From an uncultured Colwellia sp. (lineage in GTDB: Bacteria > Pseudomonadota > Gammaproteobacteria > Enterobacterales > Alteromonadaceae), in the NCBI GenBank assembly GCA_913058145.1, contig CAJXQM010000003.1:62001-126000 (forward strand): a stretch of 64,000 bases of DNA, given 5' to 3'. Numbering within the stretch: position 1 is the stretch's first letter; every line of letters starts with the position of its first letter. The notes below the pieces were generated by a model. It was not told the origin of the DNA. It searched no databases and saw nothing but the letters and a program-made list of their open reading frames with translations. Shown here one piece after another: positions 55,431 to 64,000 of this stretch. Both the position numbers and the translations under genes were made by a program.

Positions 55431-56313
55431 TAAGATATATTTAGAAGAGATTTTTCCTTCTCCTTTTATGCAACTTTGGTCGATTTTTCGCAAAACACCC
55501 GTTGCAATGGTGGGAATGAGCTGTTTTTTATTCTTAATAGTACTCGCTGTTTTTGGACCACTTTTAGCCCCTCACTCCCCAGTTGAAGGGCAATTAGATA
55601 TGTTATTGCTACCACCAGCATGGCATATTGACGGTAATGTTAGTTATCTATTAGGCACTGACGAATTAGGTCGAGATATGTTATCGCGCCTCATGTACGG
55701 TACATCACTGACCTTTGGCCTTAGCTTTATCGTGGTCATTATTTCATTGGTTATTGGTGTGATAATAGGCTCATTATCAGCGTTGACATCAGGTCTTAAA
55801 TCAAGCTTTCTTAATCATTTTCTCGATGTTATTTTATCCATCCCATCTTTACTGCTCGCCATTATTATTGTTGCCATATTAGGCCCTGGCATTGGTAATA
55901 CTGTCTGGGCTGTAGTGCTGGTACTCATCCCTCAATTTATTCATATTACTCGCTATGCGGTAAAAGAAGAATCTCGTAAAGATTACGTACTCGCATCAAG
56001 GTTAGATGGAGCTGGTCCATTTAGAATATTGTATTATTCAATTTTTCCTAATATTACCGACAGAATTATGGGACAAGCAACCTTAGCCCAATCTGCGGCT
56101 ATTTTAGATATTGCCACATTAGGTTTTTTAGGTTTGGGCGCGCAGATTCCATTACCTGAATGGGGCGCCACGTTAGCGAATGGTTTAGATCTATTCTATA
56201 TAGCCCCATGGACAGTTTACTTACCCGGTTTAGCTATTTTATTTGCGGTGGTTTCCACCAACCTTGTTGGTGAAGGTATTCGTCATGCACTTAAACTTCG
56301 TAAGGCTCGCTAA
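55420..56313 (+). CDS. sapC: peptide ABC transporter permease SapC
   Basis: A 297-residue permease of the DppC type. The N-terminal cytoplasmic helix is followed by about six membrane segments and the EAA loop around DYVLASRLDGAGPFRILYYS. The conserved GTDELGRDMLSRLMYG is at about 85. Overlaps sapB by 11 bases and sapD by one base, so translation is coupled. Confidence 0.95.
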   Translation: MARDKIYLEEIFPSPFMQLWSIFRKTPVAMVGMSCFLFLIVLAVFGPLLAPHSPVEGQLDMLLLPPAWHIDGNVSYLLGTDELGRDMLSRLMYGTSLTFGLSFIVVIISLVIGVIIGSLSALTSGLKSSFLNHFLDVILSIPSLLLAIIIVAILGPGIGNTVWAVVLVLIPQFIHITRYAVKEESRKDYVLASRLDGAGPFRILYYSIFPNITDRIMGQATLAQSAAILDIATLGFLGLGAQIPLPEWGATLANGLDLFYIAPWTVYLPGLAILFAVVSTNLVGEGIRHALKLRKAR

Positions 56314-57335
56314 TGAATTTACTTGATATTAGAAATCTATCCATTGAACTCATTCATGATGACCAAAATATACTAGCCGTTGATAAAGTCAGTTTGTCCA
56401 TGAAAGAAGGTGAAGTACGAGGTTTAGTGGGTGAATCAGGATCCGGGAAATCCCTATTAGCACAAGCACTTGTTGGCGTACTAGATGATAAATGGCATGT
56501 TCATGCTGATAGATTTCATTGGCGCGGCATTGATTTATTACGCCTATCAATTGAAGAACGCAAAACGCTACTCTCTCGCGATATTGCTATGATATTTCAA
56601 GAGCCTATGGCCTGTTTGGATCCCACGACAGCTATTGGAGAACAGTTAACAGAAGCCATTGATAGTAGTCAACTATCAGGTTTTTTTTGGCAAAGAAAAC
56701 AACAACGTCAATCTTCAGCGATTAAACTCTTACATAAAGTAGGTATAAAAGACCATACCGCTTGCCTTACGAGTTATCCGCATCAGTTAACTGACGCATT
56801 ATGTCAACGGGTCATGATTGCAATGGCCTTAGCAAGAAGGCCTATATTATTGATTGCGGATGAGCCAACAGCAGCAATGGAGAATACTAATCAAGGACAA
56901 ATATTTAGGTTATTAGCCAGTTTAAATCAATTAAAAAACATGTCTATTTTATTGATCAGCCATGATTTAGAAAATATAACCCATTGGACCAATACAATTA
57001 CCGTTATGTATAGTGGGCAATTTGTTGAAGCGGGTACAACAGAACAAATATTTAACAAGCCATTACACCCATATACCAGAGCTCTAGTAGATAGTAGCCC
57101 CAGTGCCAATTTACATTTACCAGCAAAGTCTCGATTAATGACATTACCTGGCAGCATTCCGATTTTACAACACATACCTATTGGCTGTCGTTTAGGACCC
57201 CGATGCCCTAGAGCGCAAAAAGCTTGCGTAAATGCCCCCTCAGTTACTAATTTTCATGGTCATAAAGTCAGTTGCCACTTTCCCCTCACGCCACTTAAAA
57301 AGCCCTCTAAAAGAATAATAAAGGAAGCGTGCTAA
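56313..57335 (+). CDS. sapD: peptide ABC transporter ATP-binding protein SapD
   Basis: A 340-residue ABC ATPase with Walker A GESGSGKSLLAQALVG (about 40) and Walker B LLIADEPTAAME. The usual LSGGQ signature is degenerate (QLTDALCQRVMIAMALA), as in E. coli SapD (LTEGECQ), so this is a family trait. A C-terminal oligopeptide-transporter domain is seen in GCRLGPRCPRAQKACV. It functions with SapF as a heterodimer. Confidence 0.95.
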   Translation: MNLLDIRNLSIELIHDDQNILAVDKVSLSMKEGEVRGLVGESGSGKSLLAQALVGVLDDKWHVHADRFHWRGIDLLRLSIEERKTLLSRDIAMIFQEPMACLDPTTAIGEQLTEAIDSSQLSGFFWQRKQQRQSSAIKLLHKVGIKDHTACLTSYPHQLTDALCQRVMIAMALARRPILLIADEPTAAMENTNQGQIFRLLASLNQLKNMSILLISHDLENITHWTNTITVMYSGQFVEAGTTEQIFNKPLHPYTRALVDSSPSANLHLPAKSRLMTLPGSIPILQHIPIGCRLGPRCPRAQKACVNAPSVTNFHGHKVSCHFPLTPLKKPSKRIIKEAC

Positions 57336-57336
57336 T

Positions 57337-58125
57337 ATGTCCGGTTTACTTCAAGTAAAAGAACTCAGTAAGTCATATCGACATAAAAACTATTGGTTTA
57401 ATAGAAAAAAAACTACCGTTTTAGCGCCTATTTCTTTTAATGTTGATGCGCATCAAACGTTAGCTATTATTGGTAAGACTGGCTCGGGGAAATCAACGTT
57501 AGCTAAGTTATTAGTTGGGGCAGAACCCGCAAGCAGCGGATGTATTTATTTAAATGGTCAAGCACTACAAAGTGCTAGTTATAAACAAAGATGCCAACAC
57601 ATTAGGATGATCTTTCAAGATTCAGGCACTACGCTAAACCCAAGCTTAACTATTTTACAATTACTCGATGAACCGCTAAAACTCAACACTCTATTTAATG
57701 AAGTAAAACGCAAAGAGATTATTCGCATCACATTACAAAAAGTAGGGTTGTTGGGCGATCATATGAATTTTTATCCTCATATGTTCTCTGGTGGTCAAAA
57801 GCAACGCATATCGCTTGCTAGAGCGATTATATTACAACCTAAGGTGATAATACTCGATGAGGCTTTAGCATCACTAGACCCGTCATTACGCTCACAAATG
57901 ATTAACTTGTTGTTAGACCTGCAACAACAGATGGGCTTAGCGTATATCCTAATTTCCCATAACCTAGGCATCATTCGCCATTTTAGTGACAATATTATGG
58001 TGTTATCCAAAGGAGAGGTAGTTGAGTCAGGTATAACACGTGATGTGATGAGTAAGCCACAACATAAAGTGACTCAAAAGTTACTGATGAATCAGAGCTT
58101 CCAACTAAAACCTAAAAAAGCATAA
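57337..58125 (+). CDS. sapF: peptide ABC transporter ATP-binding protein SapF
   Basis: A 262-residue ABC ATPase with Walker A GKTGSGKSTLAKLLVG, intact signature FSGGQKQRISLARAI, Walker B VIILDEALASLD and a switch His in ISHNLG. It completes sapABCDF, one base after sapD. In contrast to SapD the signature is canonical. The gene ends before a hairpin at 58168 and converges on ppiD. Confidence 0.95.
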   Translation: MSGLLQVKELSKSYRHKNYWFNRKKTTVLAPISFNVDAHQTLAIIGKTGSGKSTLAKLLVGAEPASSGCIYLNGQALQSASYKQRCQHIRMIFQDSGTTLNPSLTILQLLDEPLKLNTLFNEVKRKEIIRITLQKVGLLGDHMNFYPHMFSGGQKQRISLARAIILQPKVIILDEALASLDPSLRSQMINLLLDLQQQMGLAYILISHNLGIIRHFSDNIMVLSKGEVVESGITRDVMSKPQHKVTQKLLMNQSFQLKPKKA

Positions 58126-58167
58126 TGTTAGGAAAGCGTCTTAATATCAATACTATAGAGCAAGGTA

Positions 58168-58195
58168 AAGTAGCGTCTTTAAAAACCCGCTACTT
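58168..58195. terminator. hairpin between convergent sapF and ppiD
   Basis: AAGTAGCG (58168-58175) pairs with CGCTACTT (58188-58195) around a 12-base loop. It lies between two converging genes and could end both transcripts. The T-tracts are short. Confidence 0.6.
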
Positions 58196-58207
58196 ATTTA
58201 ACTGTAT

Positions 58208-60136
58208 TTAGTATTTTGTCGGTTCAGCTACTTTACCTCGAATAATTTCAGCATCTACTTTTAATGACTCAACGTAGCTTTTATAAACTGACTGGGCTAA
58301 TTGAGAGGTTTGCTGTTGAGCAAGTTGTGGAGTAGCAATCGAATCAATGATATTAACCGCTTGTAGCTCTACTAACGCTAAATCGCCATTACTTAATGCG
58401 ACTGTCGATGCTGAAACAGCGCCCTCTGTAGGATGGGGCAATACAAAGGCTTCACGAATAATACTTTGATCTAAATCAGAACTATAACGCGTAATATCCT
58501 TTTTCACGGTAAAACTAACATAATTTTTAGTTAACTGTTCTGTAATGTCATTGCCCGCTTTAAATTGAAGCAATAGTTTTTGAATCGTACTTTGTGCTTT
58601 TTCAGTCGCCTTTTGTGCCACTAGTATTGTTTTTATTTGCGCATTTACTTCCACTAATGGCTTAACCTTAGCTTCTTGATAAGTATTTAAACGTACGACT
58701 AGGGCTTCATTATCATTTAGTTCAATAATATCTGAATTTAGATTATCTTGTAAAACCAAATCAGAAAAGGCTGCTTCAAGCACTTTTGGATCATTAAAAG
58801 GGGCTTTATTATTGGTATTTAATCCAGAGTTAGATAACCAAGTTGACGTTGCCACTTTTGTATTAACTTCACTAGCAGCATCTTCAAGACTGTCTGGAAA
58901 CTCAAAACTTACCCGTGCCATTTCCTGAGTGAGTATATAAAATTTCTCTTGTGCTTTTTCATTACTCACTTTAGCCTGTAATTGAGTGTTAACATCCACT
59001 AAACTCTGAATGACTTCTTTTTTAAGCTCAGTCAATTTAATGATATGGTAACCAAAACTTGTTTTAACTAGTTCTGTGGTATCACCTACTATTGCTAATG
59101 CAAAAGCAGCTTCATCAAAACTTGGTTCCATTACGCCTGTTTCAAGAAAATCTAAATCACCACCGTTTTCACCACTAAAAGTATCATTTGATAATTCTTT
59201 AGCAAGTGTGGCAAAGTCTTCTCCTTCTGCAATTCGAGTTAACGCAGTTTCAGCTTGCGTTTTAGCTGTCGCTTCACTATTAGTATCACCTTCAGTGAAC
59301 TCTATGAGAATATGTGAAACACGACGCTGTTCAGCTTGAGTAAAACTGGCAATATTATCTTGATAATAAGTGGCAACCTCGTCATCGGTAACACTGATGT
59401 TTTTAGCGATATCAGCAACACTTAAACGGATATAATCTACCTTTACTTGCTCTTTATTCTCAAAACGTATTTGATTAGCCTGATAGTAAGTCTTAATTTC
59501 TTCTTCACTAACATCAATTCCAGCTTCAAATTGTTTTGCTGAAATAGTGGCAAAACGGATATCACGGGTTTGATTTTGCAAAGCCTGTTGTAATTTTTCT
59601 TGGTATGGTAAGTTAAACTCAGTAGAAACAAGTGCTTGAGATAATTGACGACGAGTCATTTCAACACGTAAATAATCTCGAAAACTTGATGTTTGTAAAA
59701 AACCAGATTGGTTAATCATAGTTAAGTAGCGGTTATTATCAAAAACACCATCCACTTGAAATTCAGGCATTTCTCTTATCGTTTTTTTAAGTCGCTCATC
59801 TGATACACGAATAGCAAGACTTTCTGCACTTTGATCGATTAACCGCTCATTAATTAAATTATCTAAAACACCCTGACGAAAATTGGCCATATAGTTACTA
59901 TCATTAGATAAAGTATCAAACATATCGCCAAATTGTTGAGCCATACGGTTACGTTGCGCTTGATAAGCTTTATTGAATGCTTGTTGACTAATTTTTTCAC
60001 CATTAACCGTCGCAACAGACGTATCAACAGAATTAGTGTAACTACCAATGCCAGCCAGAGCAAAAGTTAATATAACAAGGCCAAGAATAATTTTGGCTGT
60101 CATGCCCTGCGAACTTTCTCGAATATTTTCTAACAT
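58208..60136 (-). CDS. ppiD: periplasmic folding chaperone PpiD
   Basis: An inner-membrane-anchored periplasmic chaperone that helps newly exported outer-membrane proteins at the SecYEG exit. The N-terminal membrane helix is KIILGLVILTFALAGIG (about 15-32). A SurA_N-like domain follows (about 35-190), then a PpiC parvulin domain (about 265-360, with RRVSHILIEF and GENGGDLDFLETGVMEPSF). The C-terminal part ends near AEIIRGKVAEPTKY. The 642 residues compare with 623 in E. coli. It is downstream of hupB, the standard lon-hupB-ppiD order. Confidence 0.95.
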   Translation of the reverse strand: MLENIRESSQGMTAKIILGLVILTFALAGIGSYTNSVDTSVATVNGEKISQQAFNKAYQAQRNRMAQQFGDMFDTLSNDSNYMANFRQGVLDNLINERLIDQSAESLAIRVSDERLKKTIREMPEFQVDGVFDNNRYLTMINQSGFLQTSSFRDYLRVEMTRRQLSQALVSTEFNLPYQEKLQQALQNQTRDIRFATISAKQFEAGIDVSEEEIKTYYQANQIRFENKEQVKVDYIRLSVADIAKNISVTDDEVATYYQDNIASFTQAEQRRVSHILIEFTEGDTNSEATAKTQAETALTRIAEGEDFATLAKELSNDTFSGENGGDLDFLETGVMEPSFDEAAFALAIVGDTTELVKTSFGYHIIKLTELKKEVIQSLVDVNTQLQAKVSNEKAQEKFYILTQEMARVSFEFPDSLEDAASEVNTKVATSTWLSNSGLNTNNKAPFNDPKVLEAAFSDLVLQDNLNSDIIELNDNEALVVRLNTYQEAKVKPLVEVNAQIKTILVAQKATEKAQSTIQKLLLQFKAGNDITEQLTKNYVSFTVKKDITRYSSDLDQSIIREAFVLPHPTEGAVSASTVALSNGDLALVELQAVNIIDSIATPQLAQQQTSQLAQSVYKSYVESLKVDAEIIRGKVAEPTKY

Positions 60137-60487
60137 CTTTATCTCATTTATTTAAGGTATAGCCGATAAAGCCGATCTCTATAACATAGAGAGTTCAGGC
60201 TATAATTTTTTATTGCTCGCGATTTTAACAGATGCAGACCGCTGCTTGAAGTGTAAGATTCATTTTATTGTTACTACTATCTATCTACTGTTATCTGCAG
60301 GGTATAATCATTAAAATCTCTGCATTGATACATAACATTATGTACTAGAGACTTAAAAAATGACGTATATCTCAGAGAAAGGTAAATAGATACTATTTTT
60401 AAATAAGCTAAAAATAAAAGACCACCTTTAGGTGGTCTGTTATATATCTGTACTATAAAAAAATTGCTAAAAGCAATTAATCAAAAA
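60137..60487. other. 351-base spacer between hupB and ppiD
   Basis: It contains the hupB terminator (60411-60438). The palindrome TACATAACATTATGTA lies near 60330-60345. The remainder should include the ppiD promoter, but I see no convincing -35/-10. No ORF is evident. Confidence 0.5.
60411..60438 (-). terminator. rho-independent terminator of hupB
   Basis: On the minus strand AGACCACC-TAAA-GGTGGTCT (60438-60419) is followed by TTTATTTTT. The perfect 8-base stem lies about 50 bases after the hupB stop codon. Confidence 0.9.
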
Positions 60488-60763
60488 TTAGCCATTACAA
60501 GCATCTTTTAATGCTTTGCCTGCTTTAAATGCAGGTATTTTAGCCGCTGCTATTTGAATAGTAGCACCTGTTTGTGGGTTGCGACCAGAACGTGCAGCAC
60601 GGTCACGTACAGAAAAAGTACCGAAACCAACTAAAGCAACTTGCTCACCATTCTGTAGCTCTTCAGTTACAGCACCAATAAATGAATCTAATGCGCGACC
60701 AGCAGCAGCTTTTGAAATGTCAGCGCCTTCAGAAATTTTATCGATAAGTTGAGATTTATTCAT
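60488..60763 (-). CDS. hupB: DNA-binding protein HU-beta
   Basis: A 91-residue HU-family nucleoid protein. The beta-arm and conserved [20 protein letters not shown] and the RNPQTG motif are intact. It starts [16 protein letters not shown] bends and compacts DNA as a dimer. It lies between lon and ppiD, the usual order, which marks it as hupB rather than hupA. An AGGGGAA ribosome site precedes the ATG at 60763. Confidence 0.96.
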   Translation of the reverse strand: MNKSQLIDKISEGADISKAAAGRALDSFIGAVTEELQNGEQVALVGFGTFSVRDRAARSGRNPQTGATIQIAAAKIPAFKAGKALKDACNG

Positions 60764-61085
60764 AGTGTATTCCCCTTCAATTGTTATTATTAAAACGCTA
60801 CTTTTACTGCCCTTAATAAGGGGGTTGATAAGAGTTCGTTCTGTAGAAATTTTATTTACTCTAGGTAAAATAATTGTCTTTGAACTTTAAGCGTATAGTT
60901 TAGAAAAACTTTTCTGCTAGTTCTCATAGAAATATGCTTTATGCATGATATATAAGGGGTCTAGCGATATAAGCGTCCTTAACTTACCATAATTTCAGCA
61001 TTTGAAAAGACTTAATTACAATTTCATACTAAATAATGACTTTTTTAACTGATTTATTATCAAAAAACAACGTTATCAAATAAAA
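60764..61085. other. 322-base spacer between lon and hupB
   Basis: AT-rich sequence that must hold the hupB promoter(s). A TATACG hexamer on the minus strand near 60894 is a poor -10 candidate. No terminator after lon is clear, so some read-through into hupB is possible. No coding sequence is seen. Confidence 0.45.
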
Positions 61086-63431
61086 TCATTCTGCTTGCCA
61101 CTGTTCTACTGGGTGTTCAAGCGCCAGTTTCAGTACTTCATCTATCCATTTTACAGGATGAATAGATAAATCAGCTTTAACATTTTCAGGTATTTCTATT
61201 AGATCACGTTCATTTTCATGAGGAATAATGACCGTTTTGATACCACCACGATGTGCTGCTAATAATTTTTCCTTTAAACCACCTATAGCTAAAACTTCAC
61301 CCCGCAAGGTGATTTCTCCTGTCATAGCAACGTCGGCTTTAACTGGATTTCCGGTTAAACTAGAAACAAGTGCAGTACACATTCCTATACCAGCACTGGG
61401 GCCATCTTTTGGTGTCGCTCCCTCAGGCACATGCACATGAATATCACGTTTTTCATAAAAGTTTTCATTAATACGTAATTTTTCCGTTCTGCTACGCACA
61501 ACTGTCATCGCCGCTTGAATAGACTCTTGCATGACATCACCTAAAGATCCTGTGTAAGTTAATTTACCTTTACCTGGAACTGATGCTGTCTCTATCGTTA
61601 ATAATTCACCACCCACTTGTGTCCATGCTAAGCCTGTTACTAATCCCACACGATTTTCATCATCGGCTTTACCATAATCAAATCGTTGTATTCCTAGAAA
61701 TTCATCTAGGTTATCTTGATTGATAACGACATTTTTCAATGTTTTGTCTAATAGAATAGATTTTACCGCTTTGCGGCATAATTTAGATATCTCACGTTCA
61801 AGGTTACGTACCCCTGCTTCTCGGGTGTAATATCGAATAATGCCCATAATGGCACTGTCATCGATTGTTATTTCTTTACTATTTAAGCCATTACGTTTTA
61901 TTTGTTTATCTACTAAGTGATCTCGAGCGATATTAAGTTTTTCATCTTCGGTATATCCTGATAAACGAATAACTTCCATACGATCAAGCAATGGGCCAGG
62001 AATGTCCATACTATTAGATGTCGCAACGAACATAACATCTGATAAGTCATAATCAACTTCTAAATAATGATCGTTAAAAGTGGTGTTTTGCTCAGGATCT
62101 AACACTTCCAACAAAGCAGAAGCCGGATCGCCACGCATATCTGAAGCCATCTTGTCGATTTCATCTAATAAAAATAATGGGTTTTTCACACCAACTTTTG
62201 ACATTTTTTGAATTAGCTTACCTGGTAAGGAGCCTATATAGGTTCGGCGATGCCCGCGAATTTCGGCTTCATCACGCACTCCCCCTAGCGCCATACGAAT
62301 GTATTTTCGCCCTGTAGACTTAGCAATAGATTGACCTAATGAGGTTTTACCAACTCCAGGAGGCCCTACTAAACAAAGAATAGGACCTTTTAACTGACTC
62401 ACTCGTTGTTGCACGGCAAGGTACTCTAGAATACGCTCTTTAACTTTATCTAGACCATAATGGTCTTTGTCTAATACTTCTTGTGCTAATGCTAGATTAC
62501 GCTTTAATTTACTACGCTTTTTCCATGGCACATTGATCATACAATCAATATAACTACGCACGACTGTCGCTTCGGCTGACATGGGTGACATCATTTTCAA
62601 CTTCTGCAATTCAGCCAACGTTTTATCTTTTGCTTCTTCTGGCATTTGTGCTTCGTCAATACGCTTAGCCATTAACTCAAGCTCGTCAGGTGTTTCATCC
62701 CCTTCATTAAGCTCTTTTTGAATAGCTTTCATTTGCTCATTCAAATAATACTCACGTTGACTTTTTTCCATTTGTTTTTTAACACGCGTTCTAATTTTTT
62801 TCTCTACTTGTAATAAATCAATTTCACCTTCCATTAGCGCCATTAAATGCTCTAACCGCTTAGCAACATTAATAATCTCTAATATTTTTTGTTTATCGCC
62901 AAGCTTTAGCGGCATATGAGCAGCCATGGTATCAGCTAACTGCTGAGCATCGTCAATACCTGAAACAGAGGTAAGCACTTCTGGTGGAATTTTTTTATTC
63001 AGTTTTACATAACCTTCAAATTGTGAAATGGCAGAGCGAATTAATACTTCAAGATCATCCTCTAAATCACCTTCAATCGATAAATACTCAACATTTGCAC
63101 TAAAATATTCTTGAGTTTCAACAAATTCTGTCACTTTTGCCCGCTGTACACCTTCCACTAAGACTTTTACCGTGCCATCAGGAAGTTTTAACATTTGTAA
63201 AATGGTCGCTACTGTACCTACTTCATAAACATCTTTGGCTTGAGGATCATCAATAGCAGCATCTTTTTGTGCCACCAAAAAAACTTGCTTATCATTTTCC
63301 ATAGCAAGATCTAAACAACGAATAGATTTTTCTCGACCAACAAATAAAGGAATAACCATTTGCGGATAAACGACAACATCTCTTAAGGCAAGTACGGGGA
63401 TTTCAACTACACCAGATAATTCTTTAGTCAT
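61086..63431 (-). CDS. lon: ATP-dependent protease Lon
   Basis: The heat-shock AAA+ serine protease that degrades misfolded and regulatory proteins. The N-terminal substrate domain starts near [14 protein letters not shown]. Walker [14 protein letters not shown] is near residue 357. The catalytic Ser is in [14 protein letters not shown] (about 678) and Lys in [14 protein letters not shown] (about 721). The 781 residues match E. coli Lon (784). A textbook sigma32 promoter lies upstream (63475-63502). It lies between clpX and hupB, as in most gammaproteobacteria. Confidence 0.98.
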   Translation of the reverse strand: MTKELSGVVEIPVLALRDVVVYPQMVIPLFVGREKSIRCLDLAMENDKQVFLVAQKDAAIDDPQAKDVYEVGTVATILQMLKLPDGTVKVLVEGVQRAKVTEFVETQEYFSANVEYLSIEGDLEDDLEVLIRSAISQFEGYVKLNKKIPPEVLTSVSGIDDAQQLADTMAAHMPLKLGDKQKILEIINVAKRLEHLMALMEGEIDLLQVEKKIRTRVKKQMEKSQREYYLNEQMKAIQKELNEGDETPDELELMAKRIDEAQMPEEAKDKTLAELQKLKMMSPMSAEATVVRSYIDCMINVPWKKRSKLKRNLALAQEVLDKDHYGLDKVKERILEYLAVQQRVSQLKGPILCLVGPPGVGKTSLGQSIAKSTGRKYIRMALGGVRDEAEIRGHRRTYIGSLPGKLIQKMSKVGVKNPLFLLDEIDKMASDMRGDPASALLEVLDPEQNTTFNDHYLEVDYDLSDVMFVATSNSMDIPGPLLDRMEVIRLSGYTEDEKLNIARDHLVDKQIKRNGLNSKEITIDDSAIMGIIRYYTREAGVRNLEREISKLCRKAVKSILLDKTLKNVVINQDNLDEFLGIQRFDYGKADDENRVGLVTGLAWTQVGGELLTIETASVPGKGKLTYTGSLGDVMQESIQAAMTVVRSRTEKLRINENFYEKRDIHVHVPEGATPKDGPSAGIGMCTALVSSLTGNPVKADVAMTGEITLRGEVLAIGGLKEKLLAAHRGGIKTVIIPHENERDLIEIPENVKADLSIHPVKWIDEVLKLALEHPVEQWQAE

Positions 63432-63474
63432 GTGAGTCTCTTTGAAAAGTGTTATAAATTGCTGATTAGAAAGT

Positions 63475-63502
63475 ATATGGGGATAAATAAAGAAGTTACA
63501 AG
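63475..63502 (-). promoter_or_regulatory. sigma32 heat-shock promoter of lon
   Basis: On the minus strand CTTGTAA (63502-63496) is followed by 13 bases and CCCCATAT (63482-63475). This matches the heat-shock consensus CTTGAA-N13-CCCCAT closely. It lies about 44 bases upstream of the lon ATG (63431). Confidence 0.85.
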
Positions 63503-63535
63503 CAATAAAAATAAGTTTCTAGTGGTGAGTTTTAG

Positions 63536-63563
63536 AAATAAAAAAGAGCCGCAAGGGCTCTTT
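63536..63563 (-). terminator. rho-independent terminator of clpX
   Basis: AAAGAGCC (63543-63550) pairs with GGCTCTTT (63556-63563), and a T-rich run follows on the minus strand. It lies about 20 bases after the clpX stop codon and ahead of the lon promoter. Confidence 0.88.
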
Positions 63564-63584
63564 AAATTTTAACCGTTAATTTAT

Positions 63585-64000
63585 TTACTCTGAAGCAGCT
63601 TTATCTTGCTTACTATCGTAAATAACCAAGGGTTTAGATTCACCTTTTATCGTGGTTTCATCTACGACTATTTTACTCACATTTTCCATCGATGGTAGTT
63701 CATACATAGTATCGAGTAATACGGCTTCAACAATAGAGCGTAAACCACGAGCACCTGTCTTTCTATCCATGGCTTTTTTAGCGATTGCGCGAAGTGCATC
63801 TTCTCTAAATTCTAATTCAACGTCTTCCATATCAAATAATGCAACAAACTGTTTTGTTAACGCATTTTTAGGCTCTTGTAGAATTTGAATTAATGCAGAT
63901 TCATCTAATTCACGTAAGGTTGCAACAACAGGTAAACGACCAATAAACTCAGGAATCAAACCGTATTTTACTAAATCTTCAGGTTCAACTTCCTCTAAAC
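63585..64000 (-). CDS. clpX: ATP-dependent Clp protease ATP-binding subunit ClpX, C-terminal part
   Basis: The last 138 or so codons of ClpX. The frame runs off the window end, and the internal TTG at 63959 is not the true start. The segment [22 protein letters not shown] and the later [24 protein letters not shown] are diagnostic of the ClpX sensor-2 region. ClpX unfolds proteins and feeds them to ClpP. The gene precedes lon, as is usual. The N-terminal zinc domain and Walker motifs lie outside. Confidence 0.95.
   Translation of the reverse strand, partial: LEEVEPEDLVKYGLIPEFIGRLPVVATLRELDESALIQILQEPKNALTKQFVALFDMEDVELEFREDALRAIAKKAMDRKTGARGLRSIVEAVLLDTMYELPSMENVSKIVVDETTIKGESKPLVIYDSKQDKAASE

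Noticed and set aside
56760-56880. Degenerate ABC signature in SapD
   Set aside because: E. coli SapD has the same kind of change (LTEGECQ). It is a family trait, with SapF keeping the canonical motif.

Overview
The window looks like a chromosomal segment of a low-GC marine gammaproteobacterium of the order Alteromonadales, most like Colwellia. This rests on gene order, protein character and AT-rich spacers; no database was searched. Nearly all of it is core genome. I see no prophage, integrase, transposase, CRISPR array, rRNA or tRNA.

Layout. 1-5.4 kb: the start of rpsP, ffh, a Cu/Zn-type permease, a ypjD-like cytochrome assembly protein and a CNNM/CorC-type transporter. 5.4-13.5 kb: a spacer with paired DnaA-box-like sites, a lytic-transglycosylase-like lipoprotein, a candidate small RNA, gshA, an M16 peptidase lipoprotein, an RluA-type pseudouridine synthase, a palindromic intergenic repeat and an NSS-family sodium symporter. 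13.8-20.6 kb: lysS, prfB with its programmed +1 frameshift, a phasin behind a strong promoter flanked by TGC-rich inverted repeats, a Lon-like protease and a YbeL-like zinc-ribbon protein. 20.8-32.3 kb: the leuS-lptE-holA-nadD-rsfS-rlmH-mrdA-mrdB-rlpA-dacA run, which links translation, LPS transport, replication, NAD synthesis, ribosome silencing and cell elongation. 32.4-42.2 kb: a more mixed stretch with a KAS III enzyme, a decayed ABC-transporter ATPase fragment, tmcA, a small protein, pdxH, a large SLBB polysaccharide-export protein and a POT peptide transporter. 42.3-47 kb: ygfA/fau, rpiA, serA and tyrR. 47-58 kb: the envelope-stress cluster, with pspABC-ycjX-ycjF on the minus strand and pspF followed by sapABCDF on the plus strand. 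58.2-64 kb: ppiD, hupB, lon with a textbook heat-shock promoter, and the 3' part of clpX.

How genes work together. The mrdA/mrdB/rlpA/dacA block builds and trims side-wall peptidoglycan. The psp and sap genes respond to inner-membrane damage and peptides, and pspF overlaps sapA, so the two are probably transcribed together. ClpX, Lon, HU and PpiD form the usual protein quality-control neighbourhood.

No wholly new multi-gene system is evident. The less ordinary signals are a promoter-plus-terminator pair without a gene near 6.4 kb, the DnaA-box inverted repeat at 5.4 kb, a short ORF upstream of mrdA that resembles mrdA's own N-terminus, the phasin operator, a 9-C tract and repeated Cys pairs in the permease, an ABC pseudogene missed by ORF calling, and several small repeats at gene starts.
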